In this document: positions 33,926 to 45,686 of the stretch, in pieces | How positions within the stretch are numbered: the first letter of the stretch is position 1 | Layout of the letters: each line of letters begins with the position of its first letter | From: Leucocoprinus leucothites | Taxonomy: Eukaryota; Basidiomycota; Agaricomycetes; Agaricales; Agaricaceae | Assembly (NCBI GenBank): GCA_013368445.1 | Contig: JAACJO010000005.1 | Coordinates: 744,001 to 808,000, forward strand | Direction of reading: 5' to 3' | Length of the DNA: 64,000 nt | Notes under the pieces: model-generated | Databases searched by the model: none | What the model saw: only the letters and a program-made list of their open reading frames with translations | What the model was told of the DNA's origin: nothing | Translations under genes and position numbers: made by a program

Positions 33926-36123
33926 TTAGGTGACCCAGACTATTTCAAAAAATCAGAGAAGACCTCATTTTACTGGGATAGGACGTACAGGCAAGCGCGA
34001 TGACCAAATACAAACTTATTAATCTAGGAAACTGTTGAGTCAAGGTGAAAAGGCTTTTGGTTTCAGCACTCACAGGACGCCTTCCATGTAATTCGATTTG
34101 CCATCCCTATAAGAATATCAGTGACCAATAACTTGCAGAAGAGAACTGAAACAGACTGGATTAGGGTGTTGGTTAGAATCACAGCGACGAAGAACACCAC
34201 GGTCTATGTAAAATCAGAATCCGGCCCGAACAAGGGGACGATGGGAGAATCGTACCTCGAAATTGGCAAAATATAAAGTGAGATTATGGCCAGAGCTATG
34301 AAAGATGTGAGCAGGGAGATGTCCCTGGAAGAAAGGTATCGCGACTCACGCCCAGCCAATGATGACAAGTAATGGGATAACGAAAGTCGCAATTTGCTGG
34401 GGAGCTTTGAGTGAGAGAACATGAAAATCTCGTGTAAAGACCCACAATGGAGCTGCCGACACAAACACCAATAGTAATCTCCATCTTGTTCTTCATGGCC
34501 ATCCAAACCGCGGTGACGTGCTCAGCTGCATTGGCCTAGATTCACCTGAGCTTGTTTCTCAAAGTCGGTTTGGATATTACGTACAACGATGGGAAGGAGA
34601 ATCAGACCGATAAATTTCTTGGGGATGTGGTAGCGCTCGGCAGTTTCCTCAATGGACGCAACGACTGCATGGTGTCAGAAGAGCACACGAAATAGAAAAT
34701 AAGTCAGCTTACGATAATCAGCACAAAAGGACGTTATAACAGTCACGACGAGAAGTCTGAGAAGGGATTAGTGAGTAAAGAAATGGGAGAAGTGGCACAT
34801 ACCCGAGAGTCGCGGAAAGGAGGTTCATCGTAGGCTCTTCTTTTGGCTCATTCAAAGCAGCTTGCCCATCCGCCTCCCGAGAGGAGGGATTATTGGCCGG
34901 CCCGCTTTCAGGATCGCTCGGATTGTTGTTAGTCCCGTCATAGAGGGAAGCGTGCGTTTTAAGCTATATCGACGATGTGAGGACTCAGAATTCGTCAGAT
35001 AATTTGCGATTACCTGGAAGACGAGGTAGATAATGTATACAACCAGAAGAATGACCGACGTGCCGCGAGAAATGATAGCAAGACCGTGCTCGTCTAAAAC
35101 AAAATCCCAATGAGGTAAAAGGCAGAACTGGCAGAAGAAAAGCTCACTCTTCTCATTGCCCTGAGCAGAATTGTAAGCAGCGGGAAGCACAAGAGCTAGG
35201 ATAGGAATGAGAGCGTGTCACTTATGCGCAAGAGACGAAACATACTGATACAAGAAAGCGTCATAAGCTGGAGGCAAGGTTAGTCAGAGGCCATTTGAGA
35301 GGTTCATAACATTACCGAGCTTGATCTAAATGCGAATGAGTATAAATAAGCTGAAGCAACTGAAGATACGTACGCTTGCGCAGCGGTGACCTGAAAATTA
35401 CTTTCTTTCCTGACCAAGCCGCCTTTCGAAAGATTTGAACAATTTTAAAAAAGAGCTATGCCATGAATGCGGGCGAACCTGCGATAAAGGAGCACCCAAG
35501 GACAAGTAAGATATTAGACAAGACTGAACCGAGCATCTGAAATGAAGGTTGAATTATTGTGTGACCGGCTTTGAAGCTGGAACATACAGAAGTTTGAACG
35601 ATTTCCATCTCATCTGTCACGATTGTTCAGAGATAAAGCTGGCTCATACCCACGCGAAAACTCACCTTGGAGCAAAGCAGCAACGCCGACAATAATCTCA
35701 ACGGCATTACCAAAAGACGCGTTCAAAAGACCGGCAAGAGTTTGACCCAAGGAAAAGGACATCTGTTCAGTACAGTCACCAAGAAGCTATGCCAATAAAG
35801 CGGCCGTCAAAATTCAAGAACACGACGACGCAGCGAGGCGCGTAATGTGGGCACACCTTTGCAAGGGGGACAATAGCGAGGAAGCTGAAGCTGAATCGAA
35901 GAGCAGCATCCCAATTCAGGTTGTGAGATATAAAGCTCAAAGGCACAAAAACGAGGAGGACGTTCAAATATGTGCCAAAGACAAAGGACCTGATGGAATT
36001 AGGCCAGGAGGGTTCGCCTTCTGCTTCGATAAGTGACGAGAGTCGCTGGCTGATTGTGGGCTTAGGACCTTCTGGAGAAGTGCCATTAAGGAGCGGTGAT
36101 CTTTCTGAGTAGGACGCCATCAT
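33926..36123 (-). CDS. VCX1: Vacuolar Ca2+/H+ exchanger (CAX family)
   Basis: Many short exons chain in frame to about 420 aa. The two alpha repeats of the CaCA superfamily are visible: LLGDCTEQMSFSLGQ, with LLNASFGNAVEIIVG, and later SIEETAERYHIPKKFIGLIL, with ANAAEHVTAVWMAMKNKMEI. There are about eleven membrane segments and a hydrophilic central loop (about residues 228-270). The final exons read DGKSNYMEGVL, LYLVIALA and FWVT; the last is 14 nt (33939-33926). VCX1-type proteins drive Ca2+ into the vacuole against protons. The first repeat has Cys where most members have Ala (LLGDATEQ). The start is one of two adjacent Met codons. The open plus-strand stretch across 33850-33990 is only its mirror. 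Confidence 0.9.
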
Positions 36124-36267
36124 GAAATGGCAGCTAAAGGAGCGGTGAGAAACAACGATGGGGATTTATGCGGAATGTTGAATTAGACAATTCGGGTGCC
36201 ACTGCTCGAGGCAGTGCAATGACATCACGCGGGTCCATACCCAGAATGGCATTAGCCAATAGGATGG

Positions 36268-37023
36268 CTATATTTGTATTTCATCTGCATTGTGATCTAG
36301 AAGAGGTCCCGTCGACAAGTGCGACGCATCGCCATACTTGACCAGCTTCCATACCTCTCCATCCCATTCAATAACAGATACCGACACGTTGGGAAGGCTG
36401 AGCAGAACATCCACCTTATCCGAAATCATCTGGCTACTGTTGATAAGGTTTCTCACCAACGTGCTGATGAATCCCCCGTGTGACACCACTAAAATCTTGT
36501 ACGGCTCTTCTCGCAGCGCTAATGAGGAAGTACGGCCAACCACACTATCCCTCCACCAGGACATGGCTCGTGCGCTGAAAGCATGGCCTGTCTCTATAGT
36601 TGACTTTCCTACCGGAAGCTTCGCCGAGCCGTATACTTGTCCTTGAAGCTCACCCATAAACTACCTCATATTCAGCTGATTGGCTACAGCAATGTTATAA
36701 AAAGTCCCTTACACGTTCCCGCAATTCTTTGTCCTTGCACAAGGCCACGCCAGGGTGATGTTCCAGGATGACTGCTGCCGTCTGCAGCCTGTTAGTTTTG
36801 CCTTATGCGTTCATTAGTCGTATATGCTCACGGCCGCCGCCCTTGCCAAATCACTCGATAGCGCAAGGTCAAATGCCACTCCTCGAAGCACATTCGCCAC
36901 CGACATCGCCTGTATACGTCCGGTGCTGTTCAAGGGGGTATCGAGATGACCTTGAATAACCCTTGTCCTGTTCGCGTCCGTCTCCCCGTGACGGACGAGG
37001 TATATTTGTGCTAGGATAGCCAT
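36268..37023 (-). CDS. Histidine phosphatase (phosphoglycerate-mutase-like)
   Basis: Three exons (37023-36832, 36781-36713, 36660-36268) give 217 aa. The phosphohistidine motif is LVRHGETDAN near the N-terminus, followed by GHLDTPLNSTGR, an RER motif (KDKELRERFMGELQG) and the second histidine in VVSHGGFISTLVR. This arrangement fits the small fungal histidine phosphatases related to TIGAR, fructose-2,6-bisphosphatase and broad-specificity phosphatases. The substrate cannot be told from sequence. The 5' flank (37024-37339) contains a small telomere-like TTAGGGC repeat. Confidence 0.88.
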
Positions 37024-37176
37024 AGAGGAAAGGAAAAACCAAGCTAATCTACCCTGACCCGGTGATCGTCCACATAAGCCTGGCTCAAATGCACTGAGGG
37101 AAGTCTGAAGGAGTGCGTGCTGTACTTACGTAAAGCTTGTCTTGGCAAAAGCGGGCTCCTCGAAGTCAGTAAGCGC

Positions 37177-37190
37177 TTAGGGCTTAGGGC
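37177..37190 (+). repeat. Two TTAGGGC units upstream of the phosphatase gene
   Basis: Two exact 7-mers TTAGGGC in tandem, followed by TTTAG. They resemble the fungal telomere repeat TTAGGG with one extra base. They may be chance or a telobox-like promoter element. Confidence 0.4.
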
Positions 37191-37339
37191 TTTAGAGATC
37201 GTGATCGAGCAGAGACTTAGGCAGATTTTGGCACGCGTTAAGTGAATATTGCGAGCTGTACAACAAATGAACTATGTAGCAGTACAGGCGCCCTGTCGAG
37301 TTCCAGCTGGAACCCAGGTCTTTTGGATGATTATCTGGT

Positions 37340-40300
37340 TCAAAACAAAGCCGCAATAGCAGCGGCCAAGCTCTTAGTGCGTTCTTCAGGAAATGTGTTC
37401 GGGAGAGCCCGAAGGCATTGATTAGCCTCCCCGATCTGTGCTCCAGACAAAGGACTCCCAGTCTTCTTGGCAGCAAAAGCCTGTAACGGATTCATTAGAT
37501 ATGGTTGCGATGCACAAAGGCAAAAACATAAACATACCATATTACCCAATGCGACAAGACTTCGGTATGATGCCTCAGAGTCACTCGTCTCTGCCGCAAG
37601 GAGCTACAAAAGTTGGTGTTGAAATCAAGATTCGCTCCATTCCACTTGCTGTGACGCACCCCAAGTACTAAGGTGAGATGTTGTCGCTGCAGTTCATCAT
37701 TGACAGGACTGCGGAGAACTGCACAAGAAGCACTGGTCTTGTTGTAAGTGTTGCGTCTACCACACATGAAGCAGCTAGGCTTACTTGAACAAGATTGTTG
37801 AAAATGCCACACGCTGCGTCTTGATCAGCAACGTGTATGGAACCTGCCCAAGCGCATCGAAAATCTGGTCCCAATTTAGACAGCGCATTTGGCTACAGAA
37901 TAAGATGAATATACCTGACTGCACCATGTTGCACGAAGCTGCGTCTGATCTTGAATAACATTCGCTAATGTTCGTAGCACTAGTAGTATGTTTGTCTCTC
38001 GTGCTTTCGGCAGCGGTGATGACCAAGGCGCTGTCCACTCAGCAGCCTTGAATAGGGTCTCGACGAATCGCTCTAGTTGACCCACCCCACTGAACGCATC
38101 TAGGGAAAACCCGGCGAGTAATCTACACAGATCAATGACTGCACGAAGGTCATGAGAACAAAAATCCTGTGAGATAGAGTGCACCAGTACCTGGGAATAT
38201 ATGAGAGCTTGGCCAGCGCTCTAGAAGCTGTAGAACAGCTTCTATATGGCCAAAGGCAAGAGGCTTGGCAGGCCGTTGGGGTGGGGTTGCAGTCACTCGA
38301 GATAGATACTCAAATATCTCATTGATGGTGGAACTTTGCTCAGATGAGAAAGCAAGTGCAGAAGTAGACTGACGTATGAAAAATTATCAGCTTGTCTTAA
38401 GATTTCAAAGGATCGACCCACCACTCCACTTCCCAGGATCTCATTGAATTGGGAGAGCTTCCCCTGCATAGCTAATACGTTGGCTTGCTTGAAATTCAGA
38501 GCTTGGGTCTGGGGTACCGGTCACCTTCCGTGATTAGACTGATATCACGGATGCGTCACTTACCACAGGCAATACAGTCGAAGTAGAATTGGAGGAAGGG
38601 AGTGGTGCTTGTGGTGTTGATGTGGTGCCCGATGGATTGTATCGGGATGCGCCAGTGAAGGGATCTCCAGAGGAAGGCGTGGAGGTAGCTGTAGAAGTGT
38701 TATTGGCGGAACCCGTACCCCGATACCTCGAAGCTCCAGTAAAGGGGTCTGCATAGTCTTCAGTAGTTCCTGCCCCACCTGAACTTGCATTGCGATATCT
38801 TGAAGCACCTAGTATGCGGTCGGTTAATGTTGATTCCAGCCCGGGAGGTCAATTAGCTTACCAGTGAATGGGTCGGCATACTCATCACTTCCGCTGCCCA
38901 GATTCACGCCAGACGTATTCTTCTCGATGAACTGTGCTACCTGATCAATATAGTTCATAGATATTTCATTGGCTTGCAGAAATCTCTGGGCTGCGGCATA
39001 GGGATTCTCTGATCTGGGTTAGAACATATGATGTTAAGCTTCACCGCCAAACCGCACCTGTAACGTTGTATGGAAGCTTGAGAGGAGGAATACCATCTTG
39101 AATGTCGACGTCAAATACGTAGTCGTACTCTTTTCCCTCGTACAGCTGCTTTCTTCCTGAACCAACGGCATCAACGACATCCCCGACTTTCTGCCACTGA
39201 TTGCTTGAGCTATCCCACTAGGACTACATCAGAATACAACACTTTCCGAAAAGTAGACAAATACCTGGTGTGCTTCAACAAGATCTCCTCTCTTGATCAT
39301 CTTGACTTCACCTGACTTCTTGCCTAATGGTCGATGAGCAAGCGTAAATAGTACTCTAGAGTGTCATACCAGGCGTCGAAAGTGCCTCCGGCCCTTGCAA
39401 GTCGCTCTTCTTAACATCGCCAATCTGTTGAGATGGCAAAGCTTGGGAAGCCACATGATCTTCATACTCCTTCAAATCCTGCTCTGATGCCCATCGCTCC
39501 TTGGATGCGCTGAAAAGCCGGACAACACCATCACTGCACCCGCTCACAATATCACCATTGGGCATGACCGACACAGCCCACACAGAAATCGCAGGATGAA
39601 CAAGGACCTGGGTACACTCATCACCTGAGGTCATTCATTAATAGGCATTAGTAGGCGACTGTTATTTACGAAAGTCTGCATACCTTGCCAAATACGAACC
39701 GACCGGTCTTCGCCCGCAGATACAATATCACCATCAGGCAACACGGCGAGGCTATACACGAAGGAACTATGCCCGGATAAAGTGTAGATCAAATCTCCAC
39801 CCATTGTCCAAACTCGTATCTCGCTGCGGTGGGATGAGAGTATGAATTCGATCGAGACAATCCTGGTCGTACCTATCGTTGGCACATGATGCGAATCCAA
39901 TGTCAGGAATCAAGGTCAAGCCACGCACTGCGTCTTGGTGTCCCGTGAATGTCTGAATCGTCTTGTGCCTCTGCCATAGTTTGATCGTCCTGTCCGCAGA
40001 GCCTGAAGAGAGCCGTTAGAACATTTGAAAATGTTGCAAAGCTTATATGTATGAGAACTCACCAGTCAGGAATTGTTCCTCGTCGATCGCCTTCACAGCC
40101 CACACGGCCTGCTGGTGCCCCTTGAGGTCATACGCCAGCTGAAAATCAATCCAGACCTTTGCTGTCCTAATCATACGCAATAGAAGTATATGCGCGGCCT
40201 CGATTCTATGAGTACTCACTTATCCCAAGAACCAGATATGATTGATCCTCTCGGAGTAACGTCCAGCGTGCAAATGTTTTCTCTATGCCCAACCAGACTG

Positions 40301-40704
40301 TAGGATGGTTCCTCCTTCGGCGAATCTAGCGGAAATACATTGATGACAGTCTCCTGACCACCAGTCGCGACATAACCTATCAATCCGGGATATTAGAAGG
40401 CGAGTTCGTGGCGGACATATGCCATCATTACCCTGTGGTGCATCCGCTGTTGGAGGTAGATACGTTATCGCGTTCACGTATCGCGCGCCAGGTCGAAAAA
40501 CAGTCGCCAGATGGAACTCGCCATTCTCAGACTTCTGCCATGAAATCGCAGTGGTATCGCGGGAGGCCGAAAGGATGAGGTCGTCCGTGGGCGTGCTTAG
40601 TGCCCTTACCTAAGGAGCATGAATGGGATGATCGCGTAAAGGTAGCGTAGACCACTAACATCGGAGGAGTGTGCTCTCAAGGTTGCAGACAGTTTATAAG
40701 GCAT
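37340..40704 (-). CDS. DOA1: Doa1/Ufd3/PLAA, ubiquitin-binding Cdc48 cofactor
   Basis: About eighteen exons chain in frame to roughly 820 aa. The N-terminal half is a seven-bladed WD40 propeller: LILSASRDTTAISW, GYVATGGQETVINVF, SIISGSWDKTAKVW, FLTGSADRTIKLW, FASCANDRSEIRVW, DIVSAGEDRSVRIW and DIVSGCSDGVVRLF. The PFU ubiquitin-binding domain follows (VGSGRKQLYEGKEYDYVFDV, ENPYAAAQRFLQANEI). Then come three DPFTGASRY repeats (about 38900-38630), and a C-terminal PUL armadillo domain that binds Cdc48/p97 (IDLCRLLAG, LRTLANVI, LVALGNMAFA). Doa1 supports ubiquitin recycling, Cdc48 function and mitochondrial quality control. The start is the ATG at 40704, opening with MPYKLSATLRAHSSDVRAL. Confidence 0.94.
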
Positions 40705-41389
40705 GACGGAGGAAGTGAGGGGGCTACACAATCACCGAGTCGGGTACACAATCAAGATCGAATGAGGTCATGATCACACGCTTACTTCACACCCCCTCCG
40801 AAAAAACTTTCGTGTCTTTCAAGTAGATTCAATTCTGGCAACGACGGAATATTCTTGACAGGACAGAATAATAGACAGCGAAATTTAAATTCTGTAGAAA
40901 CGACACCCATCTAACTAAAATCCTTCAAAATGTACGCCCCACTAACGAGCCCAAGAACTGTAAAGCAGCAAATGGGAGATACGGAGGTGTAAACTATGCC
41001 ATGCACCATTATTTCATCTCCTGCGAGGGCCTCTCCGGTGCAAATCACCAGTCATAACGCAAGCTCCTAGTGACGGTCAAGACCAGTGAGGGGATAAAAA
41101 ATACTTATCTTCGCACGTGGAATTTCACTCAGGACATTAGGGCAGGCCAAGGGGTTGGGCGTTCCATTTGATCCGATCTCTCTTCAGGATTGTGTTCAAA
41201 TACGATGTCAATATTTTTTACCAGCAGTGCAATATCGACGAAATCCACGGTAGTAAGAGTGTGTTATCCTAGTATTTTCTGCCACAAAAGTCTAACAACA
41301 AACGCGGTCGATGAAAACTCATCGAAGTTGAATGTCGTGTCAGGGGCAGAATGGGGTACTTTTCGGGCAAGCATGTACTAGTCAAGTCA
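40705..41389. other. DOA1 upstream / HOP1 downstream flank
   Basis: About 0.7 kb without a supportable gene; probable DOA1 promoter and HOP1 3' end. Confidence 0.5.
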
Positions 41390-44300
41390 TCATTCAGCCA
41401 GGTCCACTCCACCCGTCACCGAAATCTTTAGCTTCTTGTGGTTGCGGCCTTCTTCGTCATTTGTAAACGAGCGCTTGTTATGGCGAGTAGGAATGGTTTG
41501 GTTTTGGCGATCTTCTGCCACTTGCATGTCTTGTTGATTCTGAGTGTCGCCAGCAGCTACCGGGAGTGTTGGCCCAGGGATACTAGATGCCGTATTCACA
41601 GCTGGAACCAGGTGATTACGGTATTTTGCAACCTTGGTAATCAGGTTAGTATCGGGTTCGCCAAAATGTTGGAAGAGCTTACCATTTCTCCGATCCCTAG
41701 CAGCTTATTTTCTGCCTCGATGGAGGGATCAAAGTATTTGCAATAATCGGGGGTATTGATGATAGCTCTTTGGAATCGATATTGAGTTTTCTGTATGTTG
41801 TTGCGACGTTGTTTCGCTTGCTTTGTAGTGGTTTTCTTTTTGGGGCGAGATTTAACTAGACCGAGGCCATCGATTTCTTCGATTTGCTCTTGAACAAATC
41901 CTGGGCACCAATATAGTCAGCGCAGGGCGTAAGTTGGACTGCCTTTTGACCAACGGACCTTCCTCTTCAAGTCTTTTTAGTAGTTGGCGTGACTGGGAGA
42001 AATCTGTCCCTGGGTAATTCACGGGAATTCAGTATGGCATCCATTCATGTGAGGGAGAATATCGGCTTACCGAGCTGCTTTGCGAAATTCATGGGCGTGA
42101 GGATGCCCATTTTCTCGGCAACTTTGATGGAGCGTCTTTCCAAAGATGTCAGCCAGTCCCCATGCAGTTATTCAGTGGTATTTACCGAAACAGTGCTAGG
42201 GTTCTGTATTTCGACATCAGTCGAGGGTAGAGTTCAGATTTAATCAGCTCCCATGAAATGTCAGCGTGGAGACGGCAATCGATGCATATGAACTTGAGAG
42301 GCATGCGTTTGTCGTCGGTTGAATGGTATCTGTATATGGTAAAGGAACGTGTCCATCCCAAACGCCTGGAAAGTCTTACCCAATGCACCTGCCAATTGAC
42401 CGTGCATGAGCATCTTGGACTAGGGAGAGAAGATACGCACCATGTGTGAAGCCACCTTGCGCAGCCGCCTTCGCAAAAACAACTTTCATCATCCACCTGT
42501 CCATAATGTGGGCGTGGCATATTTCCACATGAGATGAATTCGTACCGACACACCACATTCACAAGCAAGTCCGTTGTCTTCTTCTGTTGTATGCTTGATA
42601 GCAATAGTGCGAGTTTGTTGTCGCGACTGTTTAGTCGTCCTTGTCCGCTCCGGATGGGCCTGTAGCTCAATGGGGTCTGTTAAATCTTGATCTTCGACTT
42701 GTTTCAGTCCCAGGGTTTCATCGACCTTGAGCAGCAATCAAATCTCCTTACCAGTGACAGATGTTTCGCCAGCGTCATCTAATGTCATCTTAGAAAGGAG
42801 CGATGTCTCATCTTCATCTGGATGAACGGAGGAAATCTGAAAGATATTCAGCAGGTGTGGCTAATGAGAGCATGAAATTAACCAACAGTGGTCATAGTAA
42901 AGGGGGGCACTGGATCACTGGGGGGTAAAGGGGACTCTTGCACATCAAAACCGAACGTTTGAGTCTCATCGTACTCGGCTGTGGCCTTGGGAGTTTGATC
43001 GTTCTGCTCATGTTAACGATCTTCGGTTGCTGAGTTGTAGGAAGCACTGACCAAGTCACTCAGATGCATTGGCACTACTTCCAGCTCGCCACCATAGACC
43101 GCCTCTCCCTTTCTCTCCGGAGCTGGAATAGATTCAATACCGCCTGCCTTGTTTCTAACTCCGAAGGGCACCAAGATATGAGAGTCAAAGATTCGACGGA
43201 AAGAGCCGTCTTCTTGTCTAACAAAGTCGGGGTCGTCCTCTCCCTCTGCATCCGCATCCTGGTCAAAAGTGCCAGTTTCAGCGTTCCAAGCCAGGTTTCG
43301 CGCCTCTGCATCTTTCTCTTGCTGTTCCTTTTGTTGTTCTCGGAGTGCGCGCTCTTGCATTGGGGTCAGATTTTTTGGTGCAAACTGTGACTCTGTTGTG
43401 CCTGCGAAGGCTCTCTCCTGGTTCTCCGTTGATGGTAAGTACGTAGCGATAGAGGCAATGTTCAGATTGACACTGAAGGCTACCTTCAGCGGGGGAAAAA
43501 ATGTCCTTCATGTATTACGCACGAGTGATAGCCTGTGTTGATATTTCCAATGCTCCACTTGTCGGGAACCTCATCCATGTTATGCGTCATCATAAACCAT
43601 CGGTCTTTATCTGCATCACCTGCTTGGAAGTGCGGTGGCTCATAATCGGAAGGGGTGGTGTTCGTGTAAAATACTTTGAAAGTTGCAAAGCGACGCTCTT
43701 GGTAAAATCAGTAAGCTTCAGATACTTTGAGCTTGGGGAAATATACTAGGAAGAACATCCATCTGGCTCATAGCATGGATAAGTGTTTTGAGAAGTGTCT
43801 GAAACTATGAGCTATGATGTTGTACGGGAAACAGAGCTCAAGAACCTTGACGCTTTTCTTGACATCGCGTAATGTTGGGTTGAGACCTTTTTGAGTTGCT
43901 TCCGCAACTGGATCGTCATGAATACCAGATCTCGATCTTTGCAGGTCGTCCCCAAGGGTCATTATGGGGATGGCAGTGTTGCTTCCAGGGAGTTTGTGAT
44001 ACTGGGTGCTCATTCAGTGACTATTGAAAGGGAGAACGTCGAGACTCACTCGAAAGTTGAATGTATAGGCTTCCACAATGCTATGGAAAAGGTCGATTAG
44101 GAGCAAAGTCTATGCATATAGCGGCGTACTTCGTAGGATCTTTGCTGTCCTGATCGTCACTGTTGATTGAGGAGCTTGTTGAAAAAAAGGAGTAGGAAGA
44201 AACTTGCTAGGTATATTGCAAAAATGAAGCTGCGGAGGTATTGCTTTTCAAGCGCGTCAAAAATGCCATGTTCCTAAGATCACCATGTCAATGCATGGCA

Positions 44301-44776
44301 TAAGTTATCGCATATAAGCACTTACAAGATAATCCAGTAATTTATCAGCTTCATCCGAATATCCACGAGCCATTGTCTGACGCCAGTTAGTGAACAGTGA
44401 ACGGCGGGGTGGCTAGTATACCATGATCTTAAACCCGCTGGTCCGCTGTCGGGATCCATCAGTCGATGGACCACTGGTCTGAGAGCTTGAAGGCGTAGAA
44501 TCATCGGAGGTGGTAAGATGACCTCAAAACACGGAGTCAGTATTAGAGAGCATCCTTTGAGAGCATCTCAACTTTCAGAGAAGTTGTCGTCAGGTAATAA
44601 ATTTCTGGGCGTGGGCAGCCAGAATGAGTGGTGTTGGTACGGTACGACAGCTGTGAATGGGCTTACCTTAAGAAAGTGATGCAGCCGAGCCCCGCCCGGA
44701 GTAGGGTCTGAACAACAGCCAGGCTCTGAGTTTGAGATATCTGTTGTTGCTGGCGGGATTGTTGTTGGAGGGCCAT
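41390..44776 (-). CDS. HOP1: Meiotic chromosome-axis protein Hop1 (HORMA + PHD + winged helix)
   Basis: About twenty short exons chain in frame to roughly 780 aa. The N-terminal HORMA domain begins SQTQSLAVVQTLLRAGLGCI and includes MARGYSDEADKLLDYLEHGI, IVEAYTFNFR, NTAIPIMTLGDDL and EATQKGLNPTLRDVKKSVK. Its C-terminal part has PPHFQAGDADKDRWF and DEVPDKWSIG. A zinc finger follows, with Cys/His spacing CECG ... SCFCEGGCARWLHTWC ... FICIDCR. Next is a winged-helix-like segment (AEKMGILTPMNFAKQL, QSRQLLKRLEEEGFV), then a basic tail. Hop1 assembles on meiotic chromosome axes, promotes Spo11 breaks and interhomologue recombination, and is bound by Pch2. It would be expressed in basidia. One intron (44207-44150) has a GC donor. 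Confidence 0.93.
44150..44207 (-). other. GC-AG intron in HOP1
   Basis: Exon ends ATATACCTA and the intron starts gcaagt. The next exon starts GACAGCAAAGATCC, giving FAIYL-DSKDPTNIVEAY, the conserved HORMA sequence. No GT donor nearby keeps the frame. Confidence 0.7.
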
Positions 44777-44983
44777 CGCAGTAAAGAGAGCATAAAGAGC
44801 TGGATAGAACTGGAAGAGACTAAATATATAATTCATGCGAGTCACCTGACGCGTCAAGCAATAATTGTCAAAGAGAATGGCATTCCGCGATGCAGTCATA
44901 CAGAATACAAGCCAAGAGATAGACGAGCAGGACCGGTATCGGTTAAATTCATTGACAGTAGGCATGGCTTAATCTGTGCAAGG

Positions 44984-45542
44984 TTACTGCCCAGAACCAA
45001 TCAATGTTGTAATCTTTGTATCGAATCCTTCACTTCGTATCGGCATCTCTGGAGTGTGGAAGGGATTTTTCATCACAGCATCTGCGTATATTTCGTAGAC
45101 CTTTTGAAGAAACACCTCTGCGGTTGTCTCTGCGATGGAAGTCAAGAGGACGAATTTGGTTCCTAGGAGATATATGCAACCAGGCGAGAGGATACGGCTT
45201 CAAGAGTGCATACCCGTAAGCGTCAGATGTATTGTGAGCTTGAAGGTTTCGCCCTCAATGACCTCGGCCCCAGAGCTAGAACCAGTGGGCGATAGCCGAC
45301 TCGTGATAGCATGGATTCCGTGCAAAGTACCTGCTAGGACCAGGTATTCATTCGAGGTCAACTGCGCCAGTCCATCTGTGTGCGCCATTAAACCGAGTCC
45401 ATATACATATCAAATATCGAGAAGGACCTGCGAAGTTACGCTGATACACGAGTCCACCGGCTTTATTGATTATCTGGTGATTTTGTCAACAGAACCAACT
45501 CATGGAAAGTTCGAGGCATACCCAAAGCTCATGAATTGCCAT
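44984..45542 (-). CDS. TRS23: TRAPP complex core subunit Trs23 (TRAPPC4)
   Basis: Four exons (45542-45522, 45473-45428, 45375-45214, 45162-44984) give 135 aa, the usual length. The first coding exon is 21 nt (MAIHELW). Conserved blocks: INKAGGLVYQRNF, LTSNEYLVLAGTLHGIHAI, VIEGETFKLTIHLTLTGTKF, LQKVYEIYADAVMKNPFHTP. Trs23 is a longin-fold core subunit of TRAPP, the Ypt1/Rab1 exchange factor and vesicle tether at the ER-Golgi and Golgi. The longer open frame on the opposite strand (45135-45602) is its mirror. It is divergent from the glutaminyl cyclase gene with 144 bp between start codons. Confidence 0.95.
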
Positions 45543-45686
45543 GGTTGCGAAGAAAACAGACGATGGAGGATGGCTAGCAAACTGGCAACTTGGCTGAATT
45601 AGGCCAAGCTTGTTTGCGATGAAGCGCTAAGAAGTGCTAACGCTGATCCGGCCCGGCCGGAAGGCTTACTGCACCTTGACTTCGAA
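45543..45686. promoter_or_regulatory. Bidirectional promoter, TRS23 / glutaminyl cyclase
   Basis: 144 bp between divergent start codons; both promoters must lie here. No named site identified. Confidence 0.45.

Noticed and set aside
33850..33990. Protein-like plus-strand stretch (SYIEDLWNLALGDPDYF) with apparent splice sites
   Set aside because: It is antisense to the last exons and introns of the CAX gene, whose FWVT end explains the region.
42655..42690. D-arm-like sequence (TGTAGCTCAATGGGGT) suggesting a tRNA
   Set aside because: There is no matching T arm or acceptor stem, and the region is coding in HOP1.
45135..45602. 155-codon plus-strand open frame
   Set aside because: It is the mirror of TRS23, whose four exons give an exact-length TRAPPC4 protein.
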